64,000 bases of DNA from Pantoea sp. Cy-639 (GTDB lineage: Bacteria; Pseudomonadota; Gammaproteobacteria; Pseudomonadales; Pseudomonadaceae): NCBI RefSeq assembly GCF_011752525.1, contig NZ_VWXI01000006.1, positions 62,001 through 126,000 on the forward strand. Reading direction: 5' to 3'. Below, piece by piece: positions 8,607 to 17,553 of the stretch (its first letter is position 1; each line of letters begins with the position of its first letter). Both the position numbers and the translations under genes were made by a program. The notes beneath the pieces were generated by a model, which did not search any database, was not told the origin of the DNA, and saw only the letters and a list, made by a program, of their open reading frames with translations.

Positions 8607-10012
8607 TGACGATTGTCCTCCTGGTCGTCGTGCCCGCCGCTGCCGCCGTCGAAGCTCAAACCGTGCTTGCGCAGCTTGTCGTGCAGGGTCTTGCGCGGAA
8701 TGCCGAGGGCCTCGGCGAGACTGCGCATCGAGTTGTGTGGCTGGGTCAGCTCGGCGGCGATCAACGCGCGCTCGAATTGCTCGACCTGCTCGCTGAGGTT
8801 GCCACCGTGCGCGGGCAGGTGAGTGTCGTTGGCGGTGGCCGGCGCCTGGCCATCGAGCGCCAGCTCCAGGCCCAGGGCGAAGCGTTCGGCGGCGTTCTGC
8901 AGCTCGCGCACGTTGCCTGGCCAGGCGTGGCGCAGCAGCAGCGCGCGTTGGGCCGGTTGCAGGCTGTGCCGGGGCAGGCCGTGGCGTTCGCTGGCGGCGT
9001 CGGCGAAATGCTGGAACAGCACCAGAATGTCGTCGCCGCGCTCGCGCAGCGCGGGGATGCCCAGTGGCGCGACATTTAGGCGGTAGTAGAGGTCGGCGCG
9101 GAAGCGCCCCTGGTCGGCGGCCTGGCGCAGGTCTTCCTTGGTCGCGGCGATGATGCGGATATCCAGCGGGATCAGCTGGTTGCCCCCCAGGCGTTCGACC
9201 ACACGTTCCTGCAGCAGGCGCAGCAGCTTGACCTGCACATCGAGGCTCATGCTCTCGATCTCGTCGAGGAACAGCGTGCCGCCGTTGGCGAATTCGAACT
9301 TGCCGATGCGACGTTTCTGCGCGCCGGTGAAGGCGCCTGGCTCATGACCGAACAGCTCGCTCTCGACCACCGACTCGGCCAGGGCGCCGGCGTTGATCGC
9401 CACGAACGGACCGTCGCGGCGGCTCGACAGGTCATGCAGGGCGCGGGCCACCACTTCCTTGCCGGCACCGGTCTCGCCGAGGATCAGCACATCGGCGCGG
9501 GTACCGGCCAGGGCGCCGATCTGCTCGCGCAGACGCTGCATGCCCGGCGACTGGCCGACCAGGCGGGTGGCCAGTTGCTGACGATCGCTCAGCGCCAGGC
9601 GCAGGCTGCGGTTGTCCAGCACCAGGCGGCGCAGGGCCAGGGCACGGCGTACGCTGTCGAGCAGGGCCTCGCTGGCGAAGGGTTTTTCCAGGAAGTCATA
9701 GGCGCCGGCGCGCATTGCTTGCACGGCCAGGGGCACGTCGCCGTGCCCGGTGATCAGCAGTACCGGCAGCTCGCTGTCGCGGGCATGCAATTGTTCGAGC
9801 AGTTGCAGGCCGTCGAGGCCGGGCATGCGGATGTCGCTGACCACCACGCCCGGCCAGTCCTCCTCGATGCGTCCGGCCAGGCCCTGGGCGTCGGCCAGCG
9901 CCAGCACCTTGAGCCCGGCCAGGTCGAGGGTCTGACTCAAGGCCTGGCGCAGGTGCGGGTCGTCGTCGACCAGAATCACCTGGGCGCGGCTGTCGATCAG
10001 TGTCTCGGTCAT
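8603..10012 (-). CDS. DctD-type sigma-54-dependent response regulator
   Basis: A 469-residue NtrC-family activator starting MTETLIDSRAQVILVDDDPH. The receiver domain (about 10-130) has acceptor D60 (VVVSDIRMPGLDG) and the later EKPF. The AAA+ domain (about 150-390) has Walker A GETGAGKE, the sigma-54 contact loop GAFTGA and the Walker B region GGTLFLDEIE. The C-terminal Fis-type helix-turn-helix is SLAEALGIPRKTLHDKL. It is translationally coupled to the kinase gene by an ATGA overlap. DctD and AauR/MifR-type regulators share this layout and control organic or amino acid uptake; the target is not in the window. Confidence 0.9.
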   Translation of the reverse strand: MTETLIDSRAQVILVDDDPHLRQALSQTLDLAGLKVLALADAQGLAGRIEEDWPGVVVSDIRMPGLDGLQLLEQLHARDSELPVLLITGHGDVPLAVQAMRAGAYDFLEKPFASEALLDSVRRALALRRLVLDNRSLRLALSDRQQLATRLVGQSPGMQRLREQIGALAGTRADVLILGETGAGKEVVARALHDLSSRRDGPFVAINAGALAESVVESELFGHEPGAFTGAQKRRIGKFEFANGGTLFLDEIESMSLDVQVKLLRLLQERVVERLGGNQLIPLDIRIIAATKEDLRQAADQGRFRADLYYRLNVAPLGIPALRERGDDILVLFQHFADAASERHGLPRHSLQPAQRALLLRHAWPGNVRELQNAAERFALGLELALDGQAPATANDTHLPAHGGNLSEQVEQFERALIAAELTQPHNSMRSLAEALGIPRKTLHDKLRKHGLSFDGGSGGHDDQEDNRQ

Positions 10013-11823
10013 GCCGAGGTGTCCTCCGAAGATTGCAGATTGGCGCCGGGCTTGGCCATGCGCAGTTGCAGGGTCAGCAAGGCGCCGCCCTCCGCATGGT
10101 TGGCCAGCAGCAGCTCGCCGCCCAGGGCGCGCATCAGACTTTCGCAGATGGCCAGCCCCAACCCCAGGCCCTGAGTACGGGTCTTGGTGGTGAAGAACGG
10201 CTCCTTGGCGTGCTCCAGCGCCTGGCGACTGAAGCCTGGGCCGTTGTCGCGGATGTACAGGTAGACGCAGTCGTCGCGCCGTTCGGCACTCAGCCAGAGC
10301 TTGCGCGGGTTGGCTTTCTCGGTGAGCGCGTCCAGTGCGTTGGCCAGCAGGTTGCCCAGCACCTGGCGCAGTCGGGTCTCGCCGGCCTGCACCCAGAGGG
10401 TCGCCTCGGGCAGGTCGCGCACCAGCTCCACGGCCATCGCCCGGCGGCGCTTGGCCAGCAGCGCCAGGGCATCGTCCAGCGCCGGTTGCAGGGCCACGTT
10501 TTCCGGGGCGTGACGGTCGCGCCGGGCGAAGGCGCGCAGGTGGGCGATGATCGAGGCCATGCGCCCGGTCAGCTCGCCGATCAGCTTGAGGTTGCCGCGT
10601 ACCTCTTCGGTGCGCTGGTGGTCGAGCAGGATCTCGGCGTTCTCGGCGTAGCTGCGTATCGCGGCCAGTGGCTGGTTGAGTTCGTGGCTGATGCTCGCCG
10701 ACATGGTGCCGAGCACCGACAGCTTGCCGGCCTGGACCAGTTCGTCCTGGGCACGCACCAGTTCCTGTTGGGCGCTTTCGCGTTCGAGCACGGCGCTCTT
10801 GAGGCGAGTGTTGAGGCCTTCGAGGTCGGCGGTGCGTTCGACCACGCGCTTTTCCAGCTCCTGGCGGGCGCGGGCTTCGAAGTCGATCCGGTCGATGTAG
10901 TGGCGGCGGCGCTGCATCACCAGGCCGGCCAGCAGCATGCAGACCAGCAGCGCCCCGGCGCCGATGGCCATGACGGTCTGCACCGAGCGATCGACCAGCG
11001 TGCGGGGCGCGAGGATGCTGACCTGCCAGCCGGTTTCCTTGATCGCGCGGGTCTGGATCAGCCAGGCATTGGGGTTCAAGGTCAGCGGCTGTGGCGCCTG
11101 GGTCGGATAGGGCTGGATGGCGATGATCGCTTGGCGTTCGCTGTCGGTCAGTTCGCGGGTGGCGCGAAAGCGCCAGTCCGGGCGCGAGGTCAGCACCACC
11201 ACGCCGTTCTGGTCGGTCAGCAGCAGTTGTTCGGGGGTGCGTCCCCACAGCGTCTCGGTGTGGTCGAGGTCGACCTTGACCACCAGCACGCCGATCACCC
11301 GCTCATGGTCGTGCACGGCGGCGGCGAAGAAGTAACCGCGCTTGGCCGAAGTGGTGCCCTGGCCGAAGAAACGCCCAAGACGGCCTTCCATGGCTTCGAT
11401 GAAGTAGGGGCGGAAGGCGAAGTTGCGGCCGACGAATCTGTCCTGCTTGTCCCAGTTGGAGGCGGCCAGGGTGTTGCCGTTGACGTCCATCAGGTACATC
11501 ACCTCGGCACCGGTCTGGTGGGTGATGTCCTTGAGCAGGCGGTTGGCGTTGGTCACCGATTCCAGGCGCAACGGGTCGGCCAGCACGCTGCGCAGCGCCG
11601 GGAGGTCGCCGAGGATCTGGGGCAAGGTCTCGTAGCGGTGCAGGGTGCCGAGCAGGTTGGCGACGTAGAGGTCGAGGGTCTGGCGGTTCTGCGAGGCCAG
11701 CTCGTCCTGGTAGTAGCGTTCGGCCAGGTGGTGCAGCGGCCACAACAACGGGGCCAGGCATAGGGCCAGCAGCGCAAGGCTGCGCCAGCGGGGGCGGCGT
11801 GGAGGCGTGGGTTTCGGAATCAT
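10009..11823 (-). CDS. DctB-type sensor histidine kinase
   Basis: A 604-residue membrane kinase. TM1 spans about residues 14-30, followed by a periplasmic double-PDC/dCache sensor region (about 35-280, with FAFRPYFIEAMEG and KRGYFFAAAV) and TM2 at about 283-305. A coiled-coil linker precedes the H box SISHELNQPLAAIRSY (His near 380). Later come the N box LGNLLANALDAL, G1 DNGPGF and G2 GLGLGLAI. DctB relatives sense C4-dicarboxylates or acidic amino acids. The ATG at 11823 has no Shine-Dalgarno sequence and sits 4 nt beyond a 14-bp inverted repeat, which could affect its expression. Confidence 0.9.
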   Translation of the reverse strand: MIPKPTPPRRPRWRSLALLALCLAPLLWPLHHLAERYYQDELASQNRQTLDLYVANLLGTLHRYETLPQILGDLPALRSVLADPLRLESVTNANRLLKDITHQTGAEVMYLMDVNGNTLAASNWDKQDRFVGRNFAFRPYFIEAMEGRLGRFFGQGTTSAKRGYFFAAAVHDHERVIGVLVVKVDLDHTETLWGRTPEQLLLTDQNGVVVLTSRPDWRFRATRELTDSERQAIIAIQPYPTQAPQPLTLNPNAWLIQTRAIKETGWQVSILAPRTLVDRSVQTVMAIGAGALLVCMLLAGLVMQRRRHYIDRIDFEARARQELEKRVVERTADLEGLNTRLKSAVLERESAQQELVRAQDELVQAGKLSVLGTMSASISHELNQPLAAIRSYAENAEILLDHQRTEEVRGNLKLIGELTGRMASIIAHLRAFARRDRHAPENVALQPALDDALALLAKRRRAMAVELVRDLPEATLWVQAGETRLRQVLGNLLANALDALTEKANPRKLWLSAERRDDCVYLYIRDNGPGFSRQALEHAKEPFFTTKTRTQGLGLGLAICESLMRALGGELLLANHAEGGALLTLQLRMAKPGANLQSSEDTSA

Positions 11824-11827
11824 CGCG

Positions 11828-11859
11828 ATAATTGCGCCAGAAAAGTCTGGCGCAATTAT
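11828..11859. promoter_or_regulatory. Perfect 14-bp inverted repeat before the kinase start
   Basis: ATAATTGCGCCAGA (11828-11841) is mirrored at 11846-11859 around the 4-nt loop AAAG. It fills nearly all of the 39 bp between the rmlD stop and the kinase ATG. There is no U tract, so a terminator role is weak; an operator or an RNA hairpin controlling kinase translation is possible. Confidence 0.6.
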
Positions 11860-11862
11860 GCG

Positions 11863-12723
11863 CTACTTCATGCAGTCGATCAGCGCTTCATGCCAGTGCG
11901 GCTGGCTGACCTGCCATTCCCGGGCCAGGCGCGAACAGTCCAGGCGCGAGTTGAGCGGCCGGCGCGCAGGCGTCGGGTACTCGCTGGACGGAATCGGCAG
12001 CAGCTCGGCACAGGGCAGGCCGCGGGCCTTGAGCTGTTCGCCGATGGCCTGGGCGAAGCCGAACCACGAGGTCTCGCCCTGGGCTGTGAGGTGATAGGTG
12101 CCCCAGGCACCGGCCTGGTCATCGTGCCAGCGCTCGATCAGCGCGCGGGTGCTGGCGGCGATGGTGGCGGCCCAGGTCGGTGCGCCGATCTGGTCGGCCA
12201 CGACCTTGAGCTGTGGGCGCTCCTGCAGCAGGCGTTGCATGGTCAGCAGGAAGTTGCGGCCGTGCTGCGAGTAGACCCAGCTGGTACGCAGGATCAGGTG
12301 CTTGCCGCCTACCGCGCGGATGGCCTGCTCGCCGGCCAGCTTGCTGCGGCCGTAGACGCCCAGCGGGCCGGTGGCGTCGTCCTCGTTGTACGGTTCGGCC
12401 TTGTTGCCGTCGAACACGTAGTCGGTGGAATAGTGGATCAGCGGCGCGCCCAGGCGCGCGGCTTCCTCCGCCAGCACCCGTGGTGACTCGGCATTGATCG
12501 CGAAGGCCAGTTCGGGCTCGCTCTCGGCCTGGTCCACCGCGGTATGGGCGGCAGCGTTGATGAGCAGGTCCGGGGCGAGCTGGCGCAACGTGGCGCGCAG
12601 TCGCTCGGGATGGGCCTGGTCAAGCTGCTCGCGCCCGAGCAAGTGCACCTCGCCAAGGCCGGTCAACGCGTGCTCCAAGGCCTGGGCCACCTGGCCATTG
12701 CGCCCGCAGACGAGGATCTTCAT
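11863..12723 (-). CDS. rmlD: dTDP-4-dehydrorhamnose reductase RmlD
   Basis: A 286-residue short-chain dehydrogenase that performs the last step of dTDP-L-rhamnose synthesis (NADPH reduction of dTDP-4-keto-L-rhamnose). It starts [16 protein letters not shown] with a G-x2-G-Q-V-type nucleotide-binding loop. The catalytic Y-x3-K is in GVYGRSKLAGE, preceded by STDYVFDG. The start at 12723 gives an ATGA overlap with the rmlC stop. It is the last gene of the rmlBACD operon. Confidence 0.93.
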   Translation of the reverse strand: MKILVCGRNGQVAQALEHALTGLGEVHLLGREQLDQAHPERLRATLRQLAPDLLINAAAHTAVDQAESEPELAFAINAESPRVLAEEAARLGAPLIHYSTDYVFDGNKAEPYNEDDATGPLGVYGRSKLAGEQAIRAVGGKHLILRTSWVYSQHGRNFLLTMQRLLQERPQLKVVADQIGAPTWAATIAASTRALIERWHDDQAGAWGTYHLTAQGETSWFGFAQAIGEQLKARGLPCAELLPIPSSEYPTPARRPLNSRLDCSRLAREWQVSQPHWHEALIDCMK

Positions 12724-13268
12724 GGGAACAGTTGCGCATCCTTGAACCACACAGCGGCCAGATCCTTGGCCGACAACTGCGGCTGCAGGCCGTCCAGCTG
12801 CCAGTCGATAGCCAGTTGCGGATCGTCCCAGCGAATGCTCCGTTCGGCAGCGGGGTTGTAGTAGTCGGTGGTCTTGTAGAGGAACTCGGCGGACTCGCTG
12901 AGGACCACGAAGCCATGGGCGAACCCAGGCGGAATCCAGACCTGGCGGCGGTTGTCGGCACTCAGGCGCACCGTCACTGACTGGCCGAAGGTCGGCGAGC
13001 TGCGGCGGATGTCCACCGCCACGTCCAGCACTTCGCCCTGGACCACGCGCACCAGCTTGCCCTGGACGTTCTGTACCTGGTAGTGCAGGCCCCGCAGCAC
13101 GCCTTGCTGCGAGCGCGAGTGGTTGTCCTGGACGAACGTTGCCTGCAGGCCGGTGAATTCGGCGAAGGTGTGCGCATTGAAGCTTTCGTAGAAGAAGCCA
13201 CGGCTGTCACCGAATACTTTCGGTTCGATGATTAGCACGTCGGGAATCGCGGTTTCAAGGATTTTCAT
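12720..13268 (-). CDS. rmlC: dTDP-4-dehydrorhamnose 3,5-epimerase RmlC
   Basis: A 182-residue cupin epimerase of full family length. Recognisable blocks are [29 protein letters not shown] with the catalytic-type histidine, [16 protein letters not shown] and [14 protein letters not shown]. The last residues include [14 protein letters not shown], as in functional RmlC. It overlaps rmlA by 14 bp and rmlD by 4 bp, so the operon is translated as a tight unit. Confidence 0.95.
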   Translation of the reverse strand: MKILETAIPDVLIIEPKVFGDSRGFFYESFNAHTFAEFTGLQATFVQDNHSRSQQGVLRGLHYQVQNVQGKLVRVVQGEVLDVAVDIRRSSPTFGQSVTVRLSADNRRQVWIPPGFAHGFVVLSESAEFLYKTTDYYNPAAERSIRWDDPQLAIDWQLDGLQPQLSAKDLAAVWFKDAQLFP

Positions 13269-14139
13269 GGGTCTCTTCAGCCAACTTGCTCAAGTACTGG
13301 CCATATCCTGTCTTTTTCAGCTCCGCCGCCTTGGCCAGCAGGCGTTCGCGGCATATCCAGCCCTTCTGGAAGGCAATTTCTTCCAGGCAGGCAACTTTCA
13401 GGCCCTGGCGGTTCTCGATGGTCTGCACGTACTGCGAGGCTTCCAGCAGGCTCTCGTGGGTACCGGTGTCGAGCCAGGCGAAGCCACGGCCGAAGCGTTC
13501 GACCCGCAGGTCGCCACGCTTGAGGTAAGCGTTGTTGACGTCGGTGATCTCCAGCTCGCCACGGGCCGAAGGGCGGATGCCCTTGGCGATCTGCACCACG
13601 TCGTTGTCGTAGAAGTACAGGCCGGTCACGGCGTAACTGGACTTCGGCTCGAGGGGTTTCTCCTCGATCGACAGGGCACGGCCCTCGGCGTCGTACTCGA
13701 TCACCCCGAAACGTTCCGGGTCCTTGACCCAGTAGCCGAATACCGTGGCCCCGCGCGGATGCGCGGCGGCGCGCTGCAACTGCTCGGTGAAGCCCTGGCC
13801 GTGGAAGATGTTGTCGCCCAGGATCAGGCATACCGAGTCTTCGCCAATGAACTGCTCGCCGATCAGGAACGCTTGCGCCAGGCCGTCCGGCGAGGGTTGC
13901 TCGGCGTAGCTGACATGGATGCCGAACTGGCTGCCGTCGCCGAACAGCTGGCGATACTGCGGCAGGTCCTGCGGGGTGGAAATCAGCAGGATGTCGCGGA
14001 TGCCGGCGAGCATCAGCACCGAGATCGGGTAGTAGATCATCGGCTTGTCGTAGATCGGCAGCAGCTGCTTGGAGACACCGAGCGTGATCGGGTGGAGTCG
14101 GGTGCCGGATCCTCCGGCCAGGACGATACCTTTGGTCAT
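13255..14139 (-). CDS. rmlA: Glucose-1-phosphate thymidylyltransferase RmlA
   Basis: A 294-residue nucleotidyltransferase that makes dTDP-glucose from glucose-1-phosphate and dTTP. The signature loop [14 protein letters not shown] opens the protein. [34 protein letters not shown] and [15 protein letters not shown] follow in the standard order. Length and motifs are complete. It is the second gene of the operon and overlaps both neighbours. Confidence 0.95.
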   Translation of the reverse strand: MTKGIVLAGGSGTRLHPITLGVSKQLLPIYDKPMIYYPISVLMLAGIRDILLISTPQDLPQYRQLFGDGSQFGIHVSYAEQPSPDGLAQAFLIGEQFIGEDSVCLILGDNIFHGQGFTEQLQRAAAHPRGATVFGYWVKDPERFGVIEYDAEGRALSIEEKPLEPKSSYAVTGLYFYDNDVVQIAKGIRPSARGELEITDVNNAYLKRGDLRVERFGRGFAWLDTGTHESLLEASQYVQTIENRQGLKVACLEEIAFQKGWICRERLLAKAAELKKTGYGQYLSKLAEETHENP

Positions 14140-15221
14140 GCGATCAGATCCTTGAAGTCGGAGTTGCCCAGCCGCTCACCCTGGTAGCTGCCATCCTGAA
14201 CGTGTTTGCACCAGTCTAGGTTATGCAGGTACCACAGCACGGTCTTGCGCAGCCCTGTTAAGAAAGTTTCATCGGGTGTCCAGCCCAGCTCGCGGGCGAT
14301 CTTGCCGGCATCGATGGCGTAGCGCAGGTCGTGGCCGGGACGGTCCTTGACGAAGGTGATCAGCTCGGCGTAGTGGCCGATACCGGTCGGCCGCCGCTCG
14401 GGCGCCAGTTCCTCGAGCAGTTCGCACAGGGTGCGTACCACGTCGATGTTCTTCTGCTCGTTGTGGCCGCCGATGTTGTAGGTCTCGCCGACCCGGCCGC
14501 TGCTCACCACGGTCAGCAGCGCGCGGGCATGGTCCTCGACGTAGAGCCAGTCGCGTACCTGCTGGCCGTCGCCATAGACCGGCAGCGGCTTGCCGGCCAG
14601 GGCGTTGAGGATCATCAGCGGGATGAGTTTTTCCGGGAAGTGGAAGGGGCCGTAGTTGTTCGAGCAGTTGGTGATCAGTACTGGCAGGCCGTAGGTGCGT
14701 TGCCAGGCGCGGACCAGGTGGTCGGATGCCGCCTTGCTCGCCGAATAGGGCGAGCTGGGGGCATACGGGGTGGTTTCGGTGAACAGGTCGTCGACGCCGT
14801 GCAGGTCGCCGTAGACCTCGTCGGTGGAGATATGGTGGAAGCGGAACGCCGCGCGCGCTTCGGCCGGCAGGTGGTTCCACCAGTTCCGGGTCGCCTCGAG
14901 CAGGGCGTAGGTGCCGACGATGTTGGTCTGGATGAACGCGGCTGGCCCGTCGATCGAGCGGTCGACATGGGACTCGGCGGCCAGGTGCATGATCGCCTGG
15001 GGCTGGAAGCGTTCGAGCAAGGCGCTGACCAGCGGCTGGTCGCCGATGTCGCCCTGGACGAATTCGTAGCGGCTGTCGTTGGCGACGCTCTGCAGCGATT
15101 CCAGGTTGCCGGCGTAGGTCAGCTTGTCGAGGTTCAGCACCTCGTGATCGGTGTTGCCGATCAGGTGTCGAATCAGGGCGGAGCCGATGAAGCCGGCGCC
15201 GCCAGTGACGAGAATGCGCAT
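14136..15221 (-). CDS. rmlB: dTDP-glucose 4,6-dehydratase RmlB
   Basis: A 361-residue NAD-dependent dehydratase, first gene of the rhamnose operon. The N-terminal [14 protein letters not shown] binds NAD+. The triad region includes [11 protein letters not shown] and the catalytic Y-x3-K of [29 protein letters not shown] is characteristic of RmlB. A four-base ATGA overlap links it to rmlA. The rhamnose probably feeds LPS or rhamnolipid-type products, but no glycosyltransferase or ligase gene lies in the window. Confidence 0.95.
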   Translation of the reverse strand: MRILVTGGAGFIGSALIRHLIGNTDHEVLNLDKLTYAGNLESLQSVANDSRYEFVQGDIGDQPLVSALLERFQPQAIMHLAAESHVDRSIDGPAAFIQTNIVGTYALLEATRNWWNHLPAEARAAFRFHHISTDEVYGDLHGVDDLFTETTPYAPSSPYSASKAASDHLVRAWQRTYGLPVLITNCSNNYGPFHFPEKLIPLMILNALAGKPLPVYGDGQQVRDWLYVEDHARALLTVVSSGRVGETYNIGGHNEQKNIDVVRTLCELLEELAPERRPTGIGHYAELITFVKDRPGHDLRYAIDAGKIARELGWTPDETFLTGLRKTVLWYLHNLDWCKHVQDGSYQGERLGNSDFKDLIA

Positions 15222-15286
15222 GAGGATGACCTTGCTGCTAGTCGGAGGTTAAAGGTATGGCACGTGGCCGCCGGATCGGCCAGGCC

Positions 15287-15487
15287 TCAGCGGCCACCGA
15301 TGGCCTGGCCGGTCGGCACGGTCAGCCACTCGATGCCTTTCGGTGTCTTGATCTGGTTGCGGTTGCGCCAGTCGTTCTTGGTGTACTGCATGTCGTCGTA
15401 GAGGATGAACTCGTCCACGGCGGCGATCATGTCGAAGTAGCCCTTCCACGGGATGTAGTTCGACTGCAGGATGGCGACACGCTTCAT
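15287..15487 (-). pseudogene. Truncated WbqC-like gene (5' fragment)
   Basis: A 66-residue reading frame with a good ribosome binding site (AGGAG, 7 nt spacing), starting [20 protein letters not shown]. It then reads [20 protein letters not shown]. This is the conserved N-terminus of WbqC-family proteins, which are normally over 200 residues and occur in O-antigen loci. The frame ends after [10 protein letters not shown], where the family would continue, and rmlB starts 65 bp later with no trace of the rest. It is therefore best read as a deletion remnant. Confidence 0.75.
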
Positions 15488-15967
15488 GGTCGTGCTCCTG
15501 GCGAGCGACGTACTTCTGACGCAAATCGCGTAAACGGCCCGCAGCCGGCGTCAAGGAGCCGGGGTTGGCACAGTGGCGGAGCCAGCGGATCGTCGGACAC
15601 GTCGAATACCTTCCTGTTGCTCAAGGGCGCTTCAGGGCCCTCTGGGCCGCGGTTTTCCTGGGTGGCGCCGGGTTGCGGGAGCCACGCTGGCCGGCGCCGG
15701 GCCTGGTGCCCGGCGGGGCGCTGCGAGGTTATAAGCAAGAAAGAGGCCGAGGCGCGAGGTCATGCTAGGGTTTGAGCGGGCAGGGAGGCAGCGCCACGGA
15801 CAGGGTCAGTATTCTGAAATGGATTAATATCGATTCTGGAAAGCTTTAAAGGCGATGATATTATTTATTGTCACTTTTAATGCCGATATTTATCGGCTAT
15901 AAGTGAACGTCATTACCGGTGCCGCTCCAGGCCCGGATCATCCGACAGTTGTCTCAAGAGGTCATCG
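15488..15967. other. 480-bp intergenic region upstream of aguA
   Basis: No convincing gene is seen. The part near the wbqC fragment is GC-rich and contains only shadow frames. The 15820-15915 part is clearly AT-rich and contains the palindrome GCCGATATTTATCGGC at 15882-15897, about 70 bp before the aguA start; it has no T tract and is more likely regulatory than a terminator. The aguA promoter should lie here, but no -35/-10 pair with good spacing was found. Confidence 0.5.
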
Positions 15968-17074
15968 ATGAAAACCCTCACTTCGACTCCCCGCGCCGAC
16001 GGCTTCCACATGCCGGCCGAATGGGCCCAGCAGACCCAGGTATGGATGGTCTGGCCGGAGCGTTCGGACAACTGGCGCCTGGGCGGCAAGCCCGCCCAGG
16101 CCGCGCACGTCACCCTGGCCAAGGCCATCGCGCGTTTCGAGCCGGTCACCGTGGCGGTGTCCGCCGGTCAGTACGAGAATGCCCGCCGCCAGCTCGACCT
16201 GCCCAACATCCGGGTGGTCGAGATCAGCAACGATGACGCCTGGGTGCGTGACACCGGCCCGACTTTCGTGATCAACGATCAAGGCGAGGTGCGTGGCGTG
16301 GACTGGGGCTTCAATGCCTGGGGTGGTTTCGACGGCGGCCTCTATGCGCCGTGGAACCGTGACGAGGAGCTGGCGGCCAAGGTCATGGAGATGGAGCGTG
16401 TGCAGCGCTACCACACCGAAGGCTTCGTGCTCGAGGGCGGCTCGATCCATGTCGATGGCGAAGGTACCCTGATCACCACCGAGGAGTGCCTGCTCAACCG
16501 TAACCGCAACCCGCACCTGAACCGTGAGCAGATCGAGGACATCCTGCGCGAGCACCTGGCGGTGGACACCATCGTCTGGCTGCCGGATGGCCTGTACAAC
16601 GACGAGACCGACGGCCACGTCGACAACTTCTGCTGTTACGTCAGCCCCGGCGAAGTGTTACTGGCCTGGACCGATGATCCCCAAGACCCCAACTATGTGC
16701 GCTGTCACGCCGCCTACGAGGTGCTGAAGAACAGTCGCGACGCCAAGGGGCGCGAGTTCGTCGTGCACAAGATGCCGATTCCGGGCCCGCTGTTCGCCAC
16801 CGAAGAAGAGTGCGCGGGCGTCGATCACGTCGCCGGCAGCCAGGAGCGCGACCCATCGGTGCGCCTGGCCGGCTCCTACGTGAACTTCCTGATCGTCAAT
16901 GGCGGCATCATCGCACCGAGTTTCGACGACCCCGCTGATGCGCAGGCCAGAGCGATCCTGGCCAAGCTCTTCCCTGACCACGAAGTGGTGATGATCCCGG
17001 GACGCGAGCTGTTGCTCGGCGGCGGCAACATCCACTGCCTGACCCAGCAGCAACCGGCGCCCGCCAGACGCTGA
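15968..17074 (+). CDS. aguA: Agmatine deiminase
   Basis: A 368-residue guanidino-group-modifying enzyme of the penta-beta/alpha-propeller fold. It converts agmatine to N-carbamoylputrescine plus ammonia in polyamine synthesis from arginine. Diagnostic motifs are [37 protein letters not shown] and the C-terminal [11 protein letters not shown] with nucleophile C357. Length is normal for the family. aguB (N-carbamoylputrescine amidohydrolase) is not adjacent. A strong terminator follows at 17090. Confidence 0.95.
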   Translation: MKTLTSTPRADGFHMPAEWAQQTQVWMVWPERSDNWRLGGKPAQAAHVTLAKAIARFEPVTVAVSAGQYENARRQLDLPNIRVVEISNDDAWVRDTGPTFVINDQGEVRGVDWGFNAWGGFDGGLYAPWNRDEELAAKVMEMERVQRYHTEGFVLEGGSIHVDGEGTLITTEECLLNRNRNPHLNREQIEDILREHLAVDTIVWLPDGLYNDETDGHVDNFCCYVSPGEVLLAWTDDPQDPNYVRCHAAYEVLKNSRDAKGREFVVHKMPIPGPLFATEEECAGVDHVAGSQERDPSVRLAGSYVNFLIVNGGIIAPSFDDPADAQARAILAKLFPDHEVVMIPGRELLLGGGNIHCLTQQQPAPARR

Positions 17075-17089
17075 TCCGCAGGTCGAAGG

Positions 17090-17116
17090 AAAGCCCGTCA
17101 TCCAACGGGCTTTTTT
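17090..17116 (+). terminator. Rho-independent terminator of aguA
   Basis: AAAGCCCGT (17090-17098) pairs with ACGGGCTTT (17105-17113) around a 6-nt loop, followed by a six-T run. It lies 15 bp after the aguA stop. Confidence 0.9.
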
Positions 17117-17254
17117 GTGCGCGGGCGACGGCCGGGCAAGCACGGTGGCACAGCAATTGTATTGCTTTCCCTGGTGTTTCAGGAGGCGTACTCCAACGCC
17201 TTTCTGTCACACATCCGAAGTAACTTAGCCGCTCACAGGGCCCAGGGAGTGCGT

Positions 17255-17458
17255 GTGGAAATGAAGGTAGCAAGTGAGTCGGCTTTGCGCCCAACGGCAG
17301 TGAATCAGCAATCGCTCAGAATCCTGGCGCAGTGGTTGAAGCACCGTGGAGAGGTTCAGGTCAGGACGACCGACCCACGACGTCTACTGGATGGGCGCTA
17401 CCCGCAGGGACTGATCAGCGATGCAGAGCTTGAAGCGCTCATGGCTGTGTGGCACTGA
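17255..17458 (+). CDS. Small conserved-looking protein of unknown function
   Basis: A 67-residue frame from GTG 17255, with AGGGAG 5 nt upstream; ATG 17261 is the alternative. The sequence contains QQSLRILAQWLKHRGEV and ends ALMAVWH. It is basic in the middle with an acidic C-terminal helix, and has no signal peptide or membrane segment. It lies between two strong terminators, which argues for an independent transcript. No family was recognised. Confidence 0.5.
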   Translation: MEMKVASESALRPTAVNQQSLRILAQWLKHRGEVQVRTTDPRRLLDGRYPQGLISDAELEALMAVWH

Positions 17459-17474
17459 AGGGTTGAAGACCTGC

Positions 17475-17520
17475 CGCCAATGAAAACGCCACCGCAATCG
17501 CGGTGGCGTTTTCATTGGCG
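17475..17520. terminator. Very long bidirectional terminator hairpin
   Basis: A 21-bp perfect stem (17475-17495 with 17500-17520) closes on the tetraloop AATC. Internal AAAA/TTTT runs provide T tracts in both directions. It separates the small plus-strand gene (stop 17458) from the convergent TonB receptor gene (stop 17554). Confidence 0.85.
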
Positions 17521-17553
17521 CGGGCCCGGTCGTGGCGTGCCCGCCTGCTGCGA

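Noticed and set aside
15484..15738. 84-codon minus-strand frame upstream of the wbqC fragment
   Set aside because: Composition is Pro/Arg-rich shadow-like text without a ribosome binding site or family signal.
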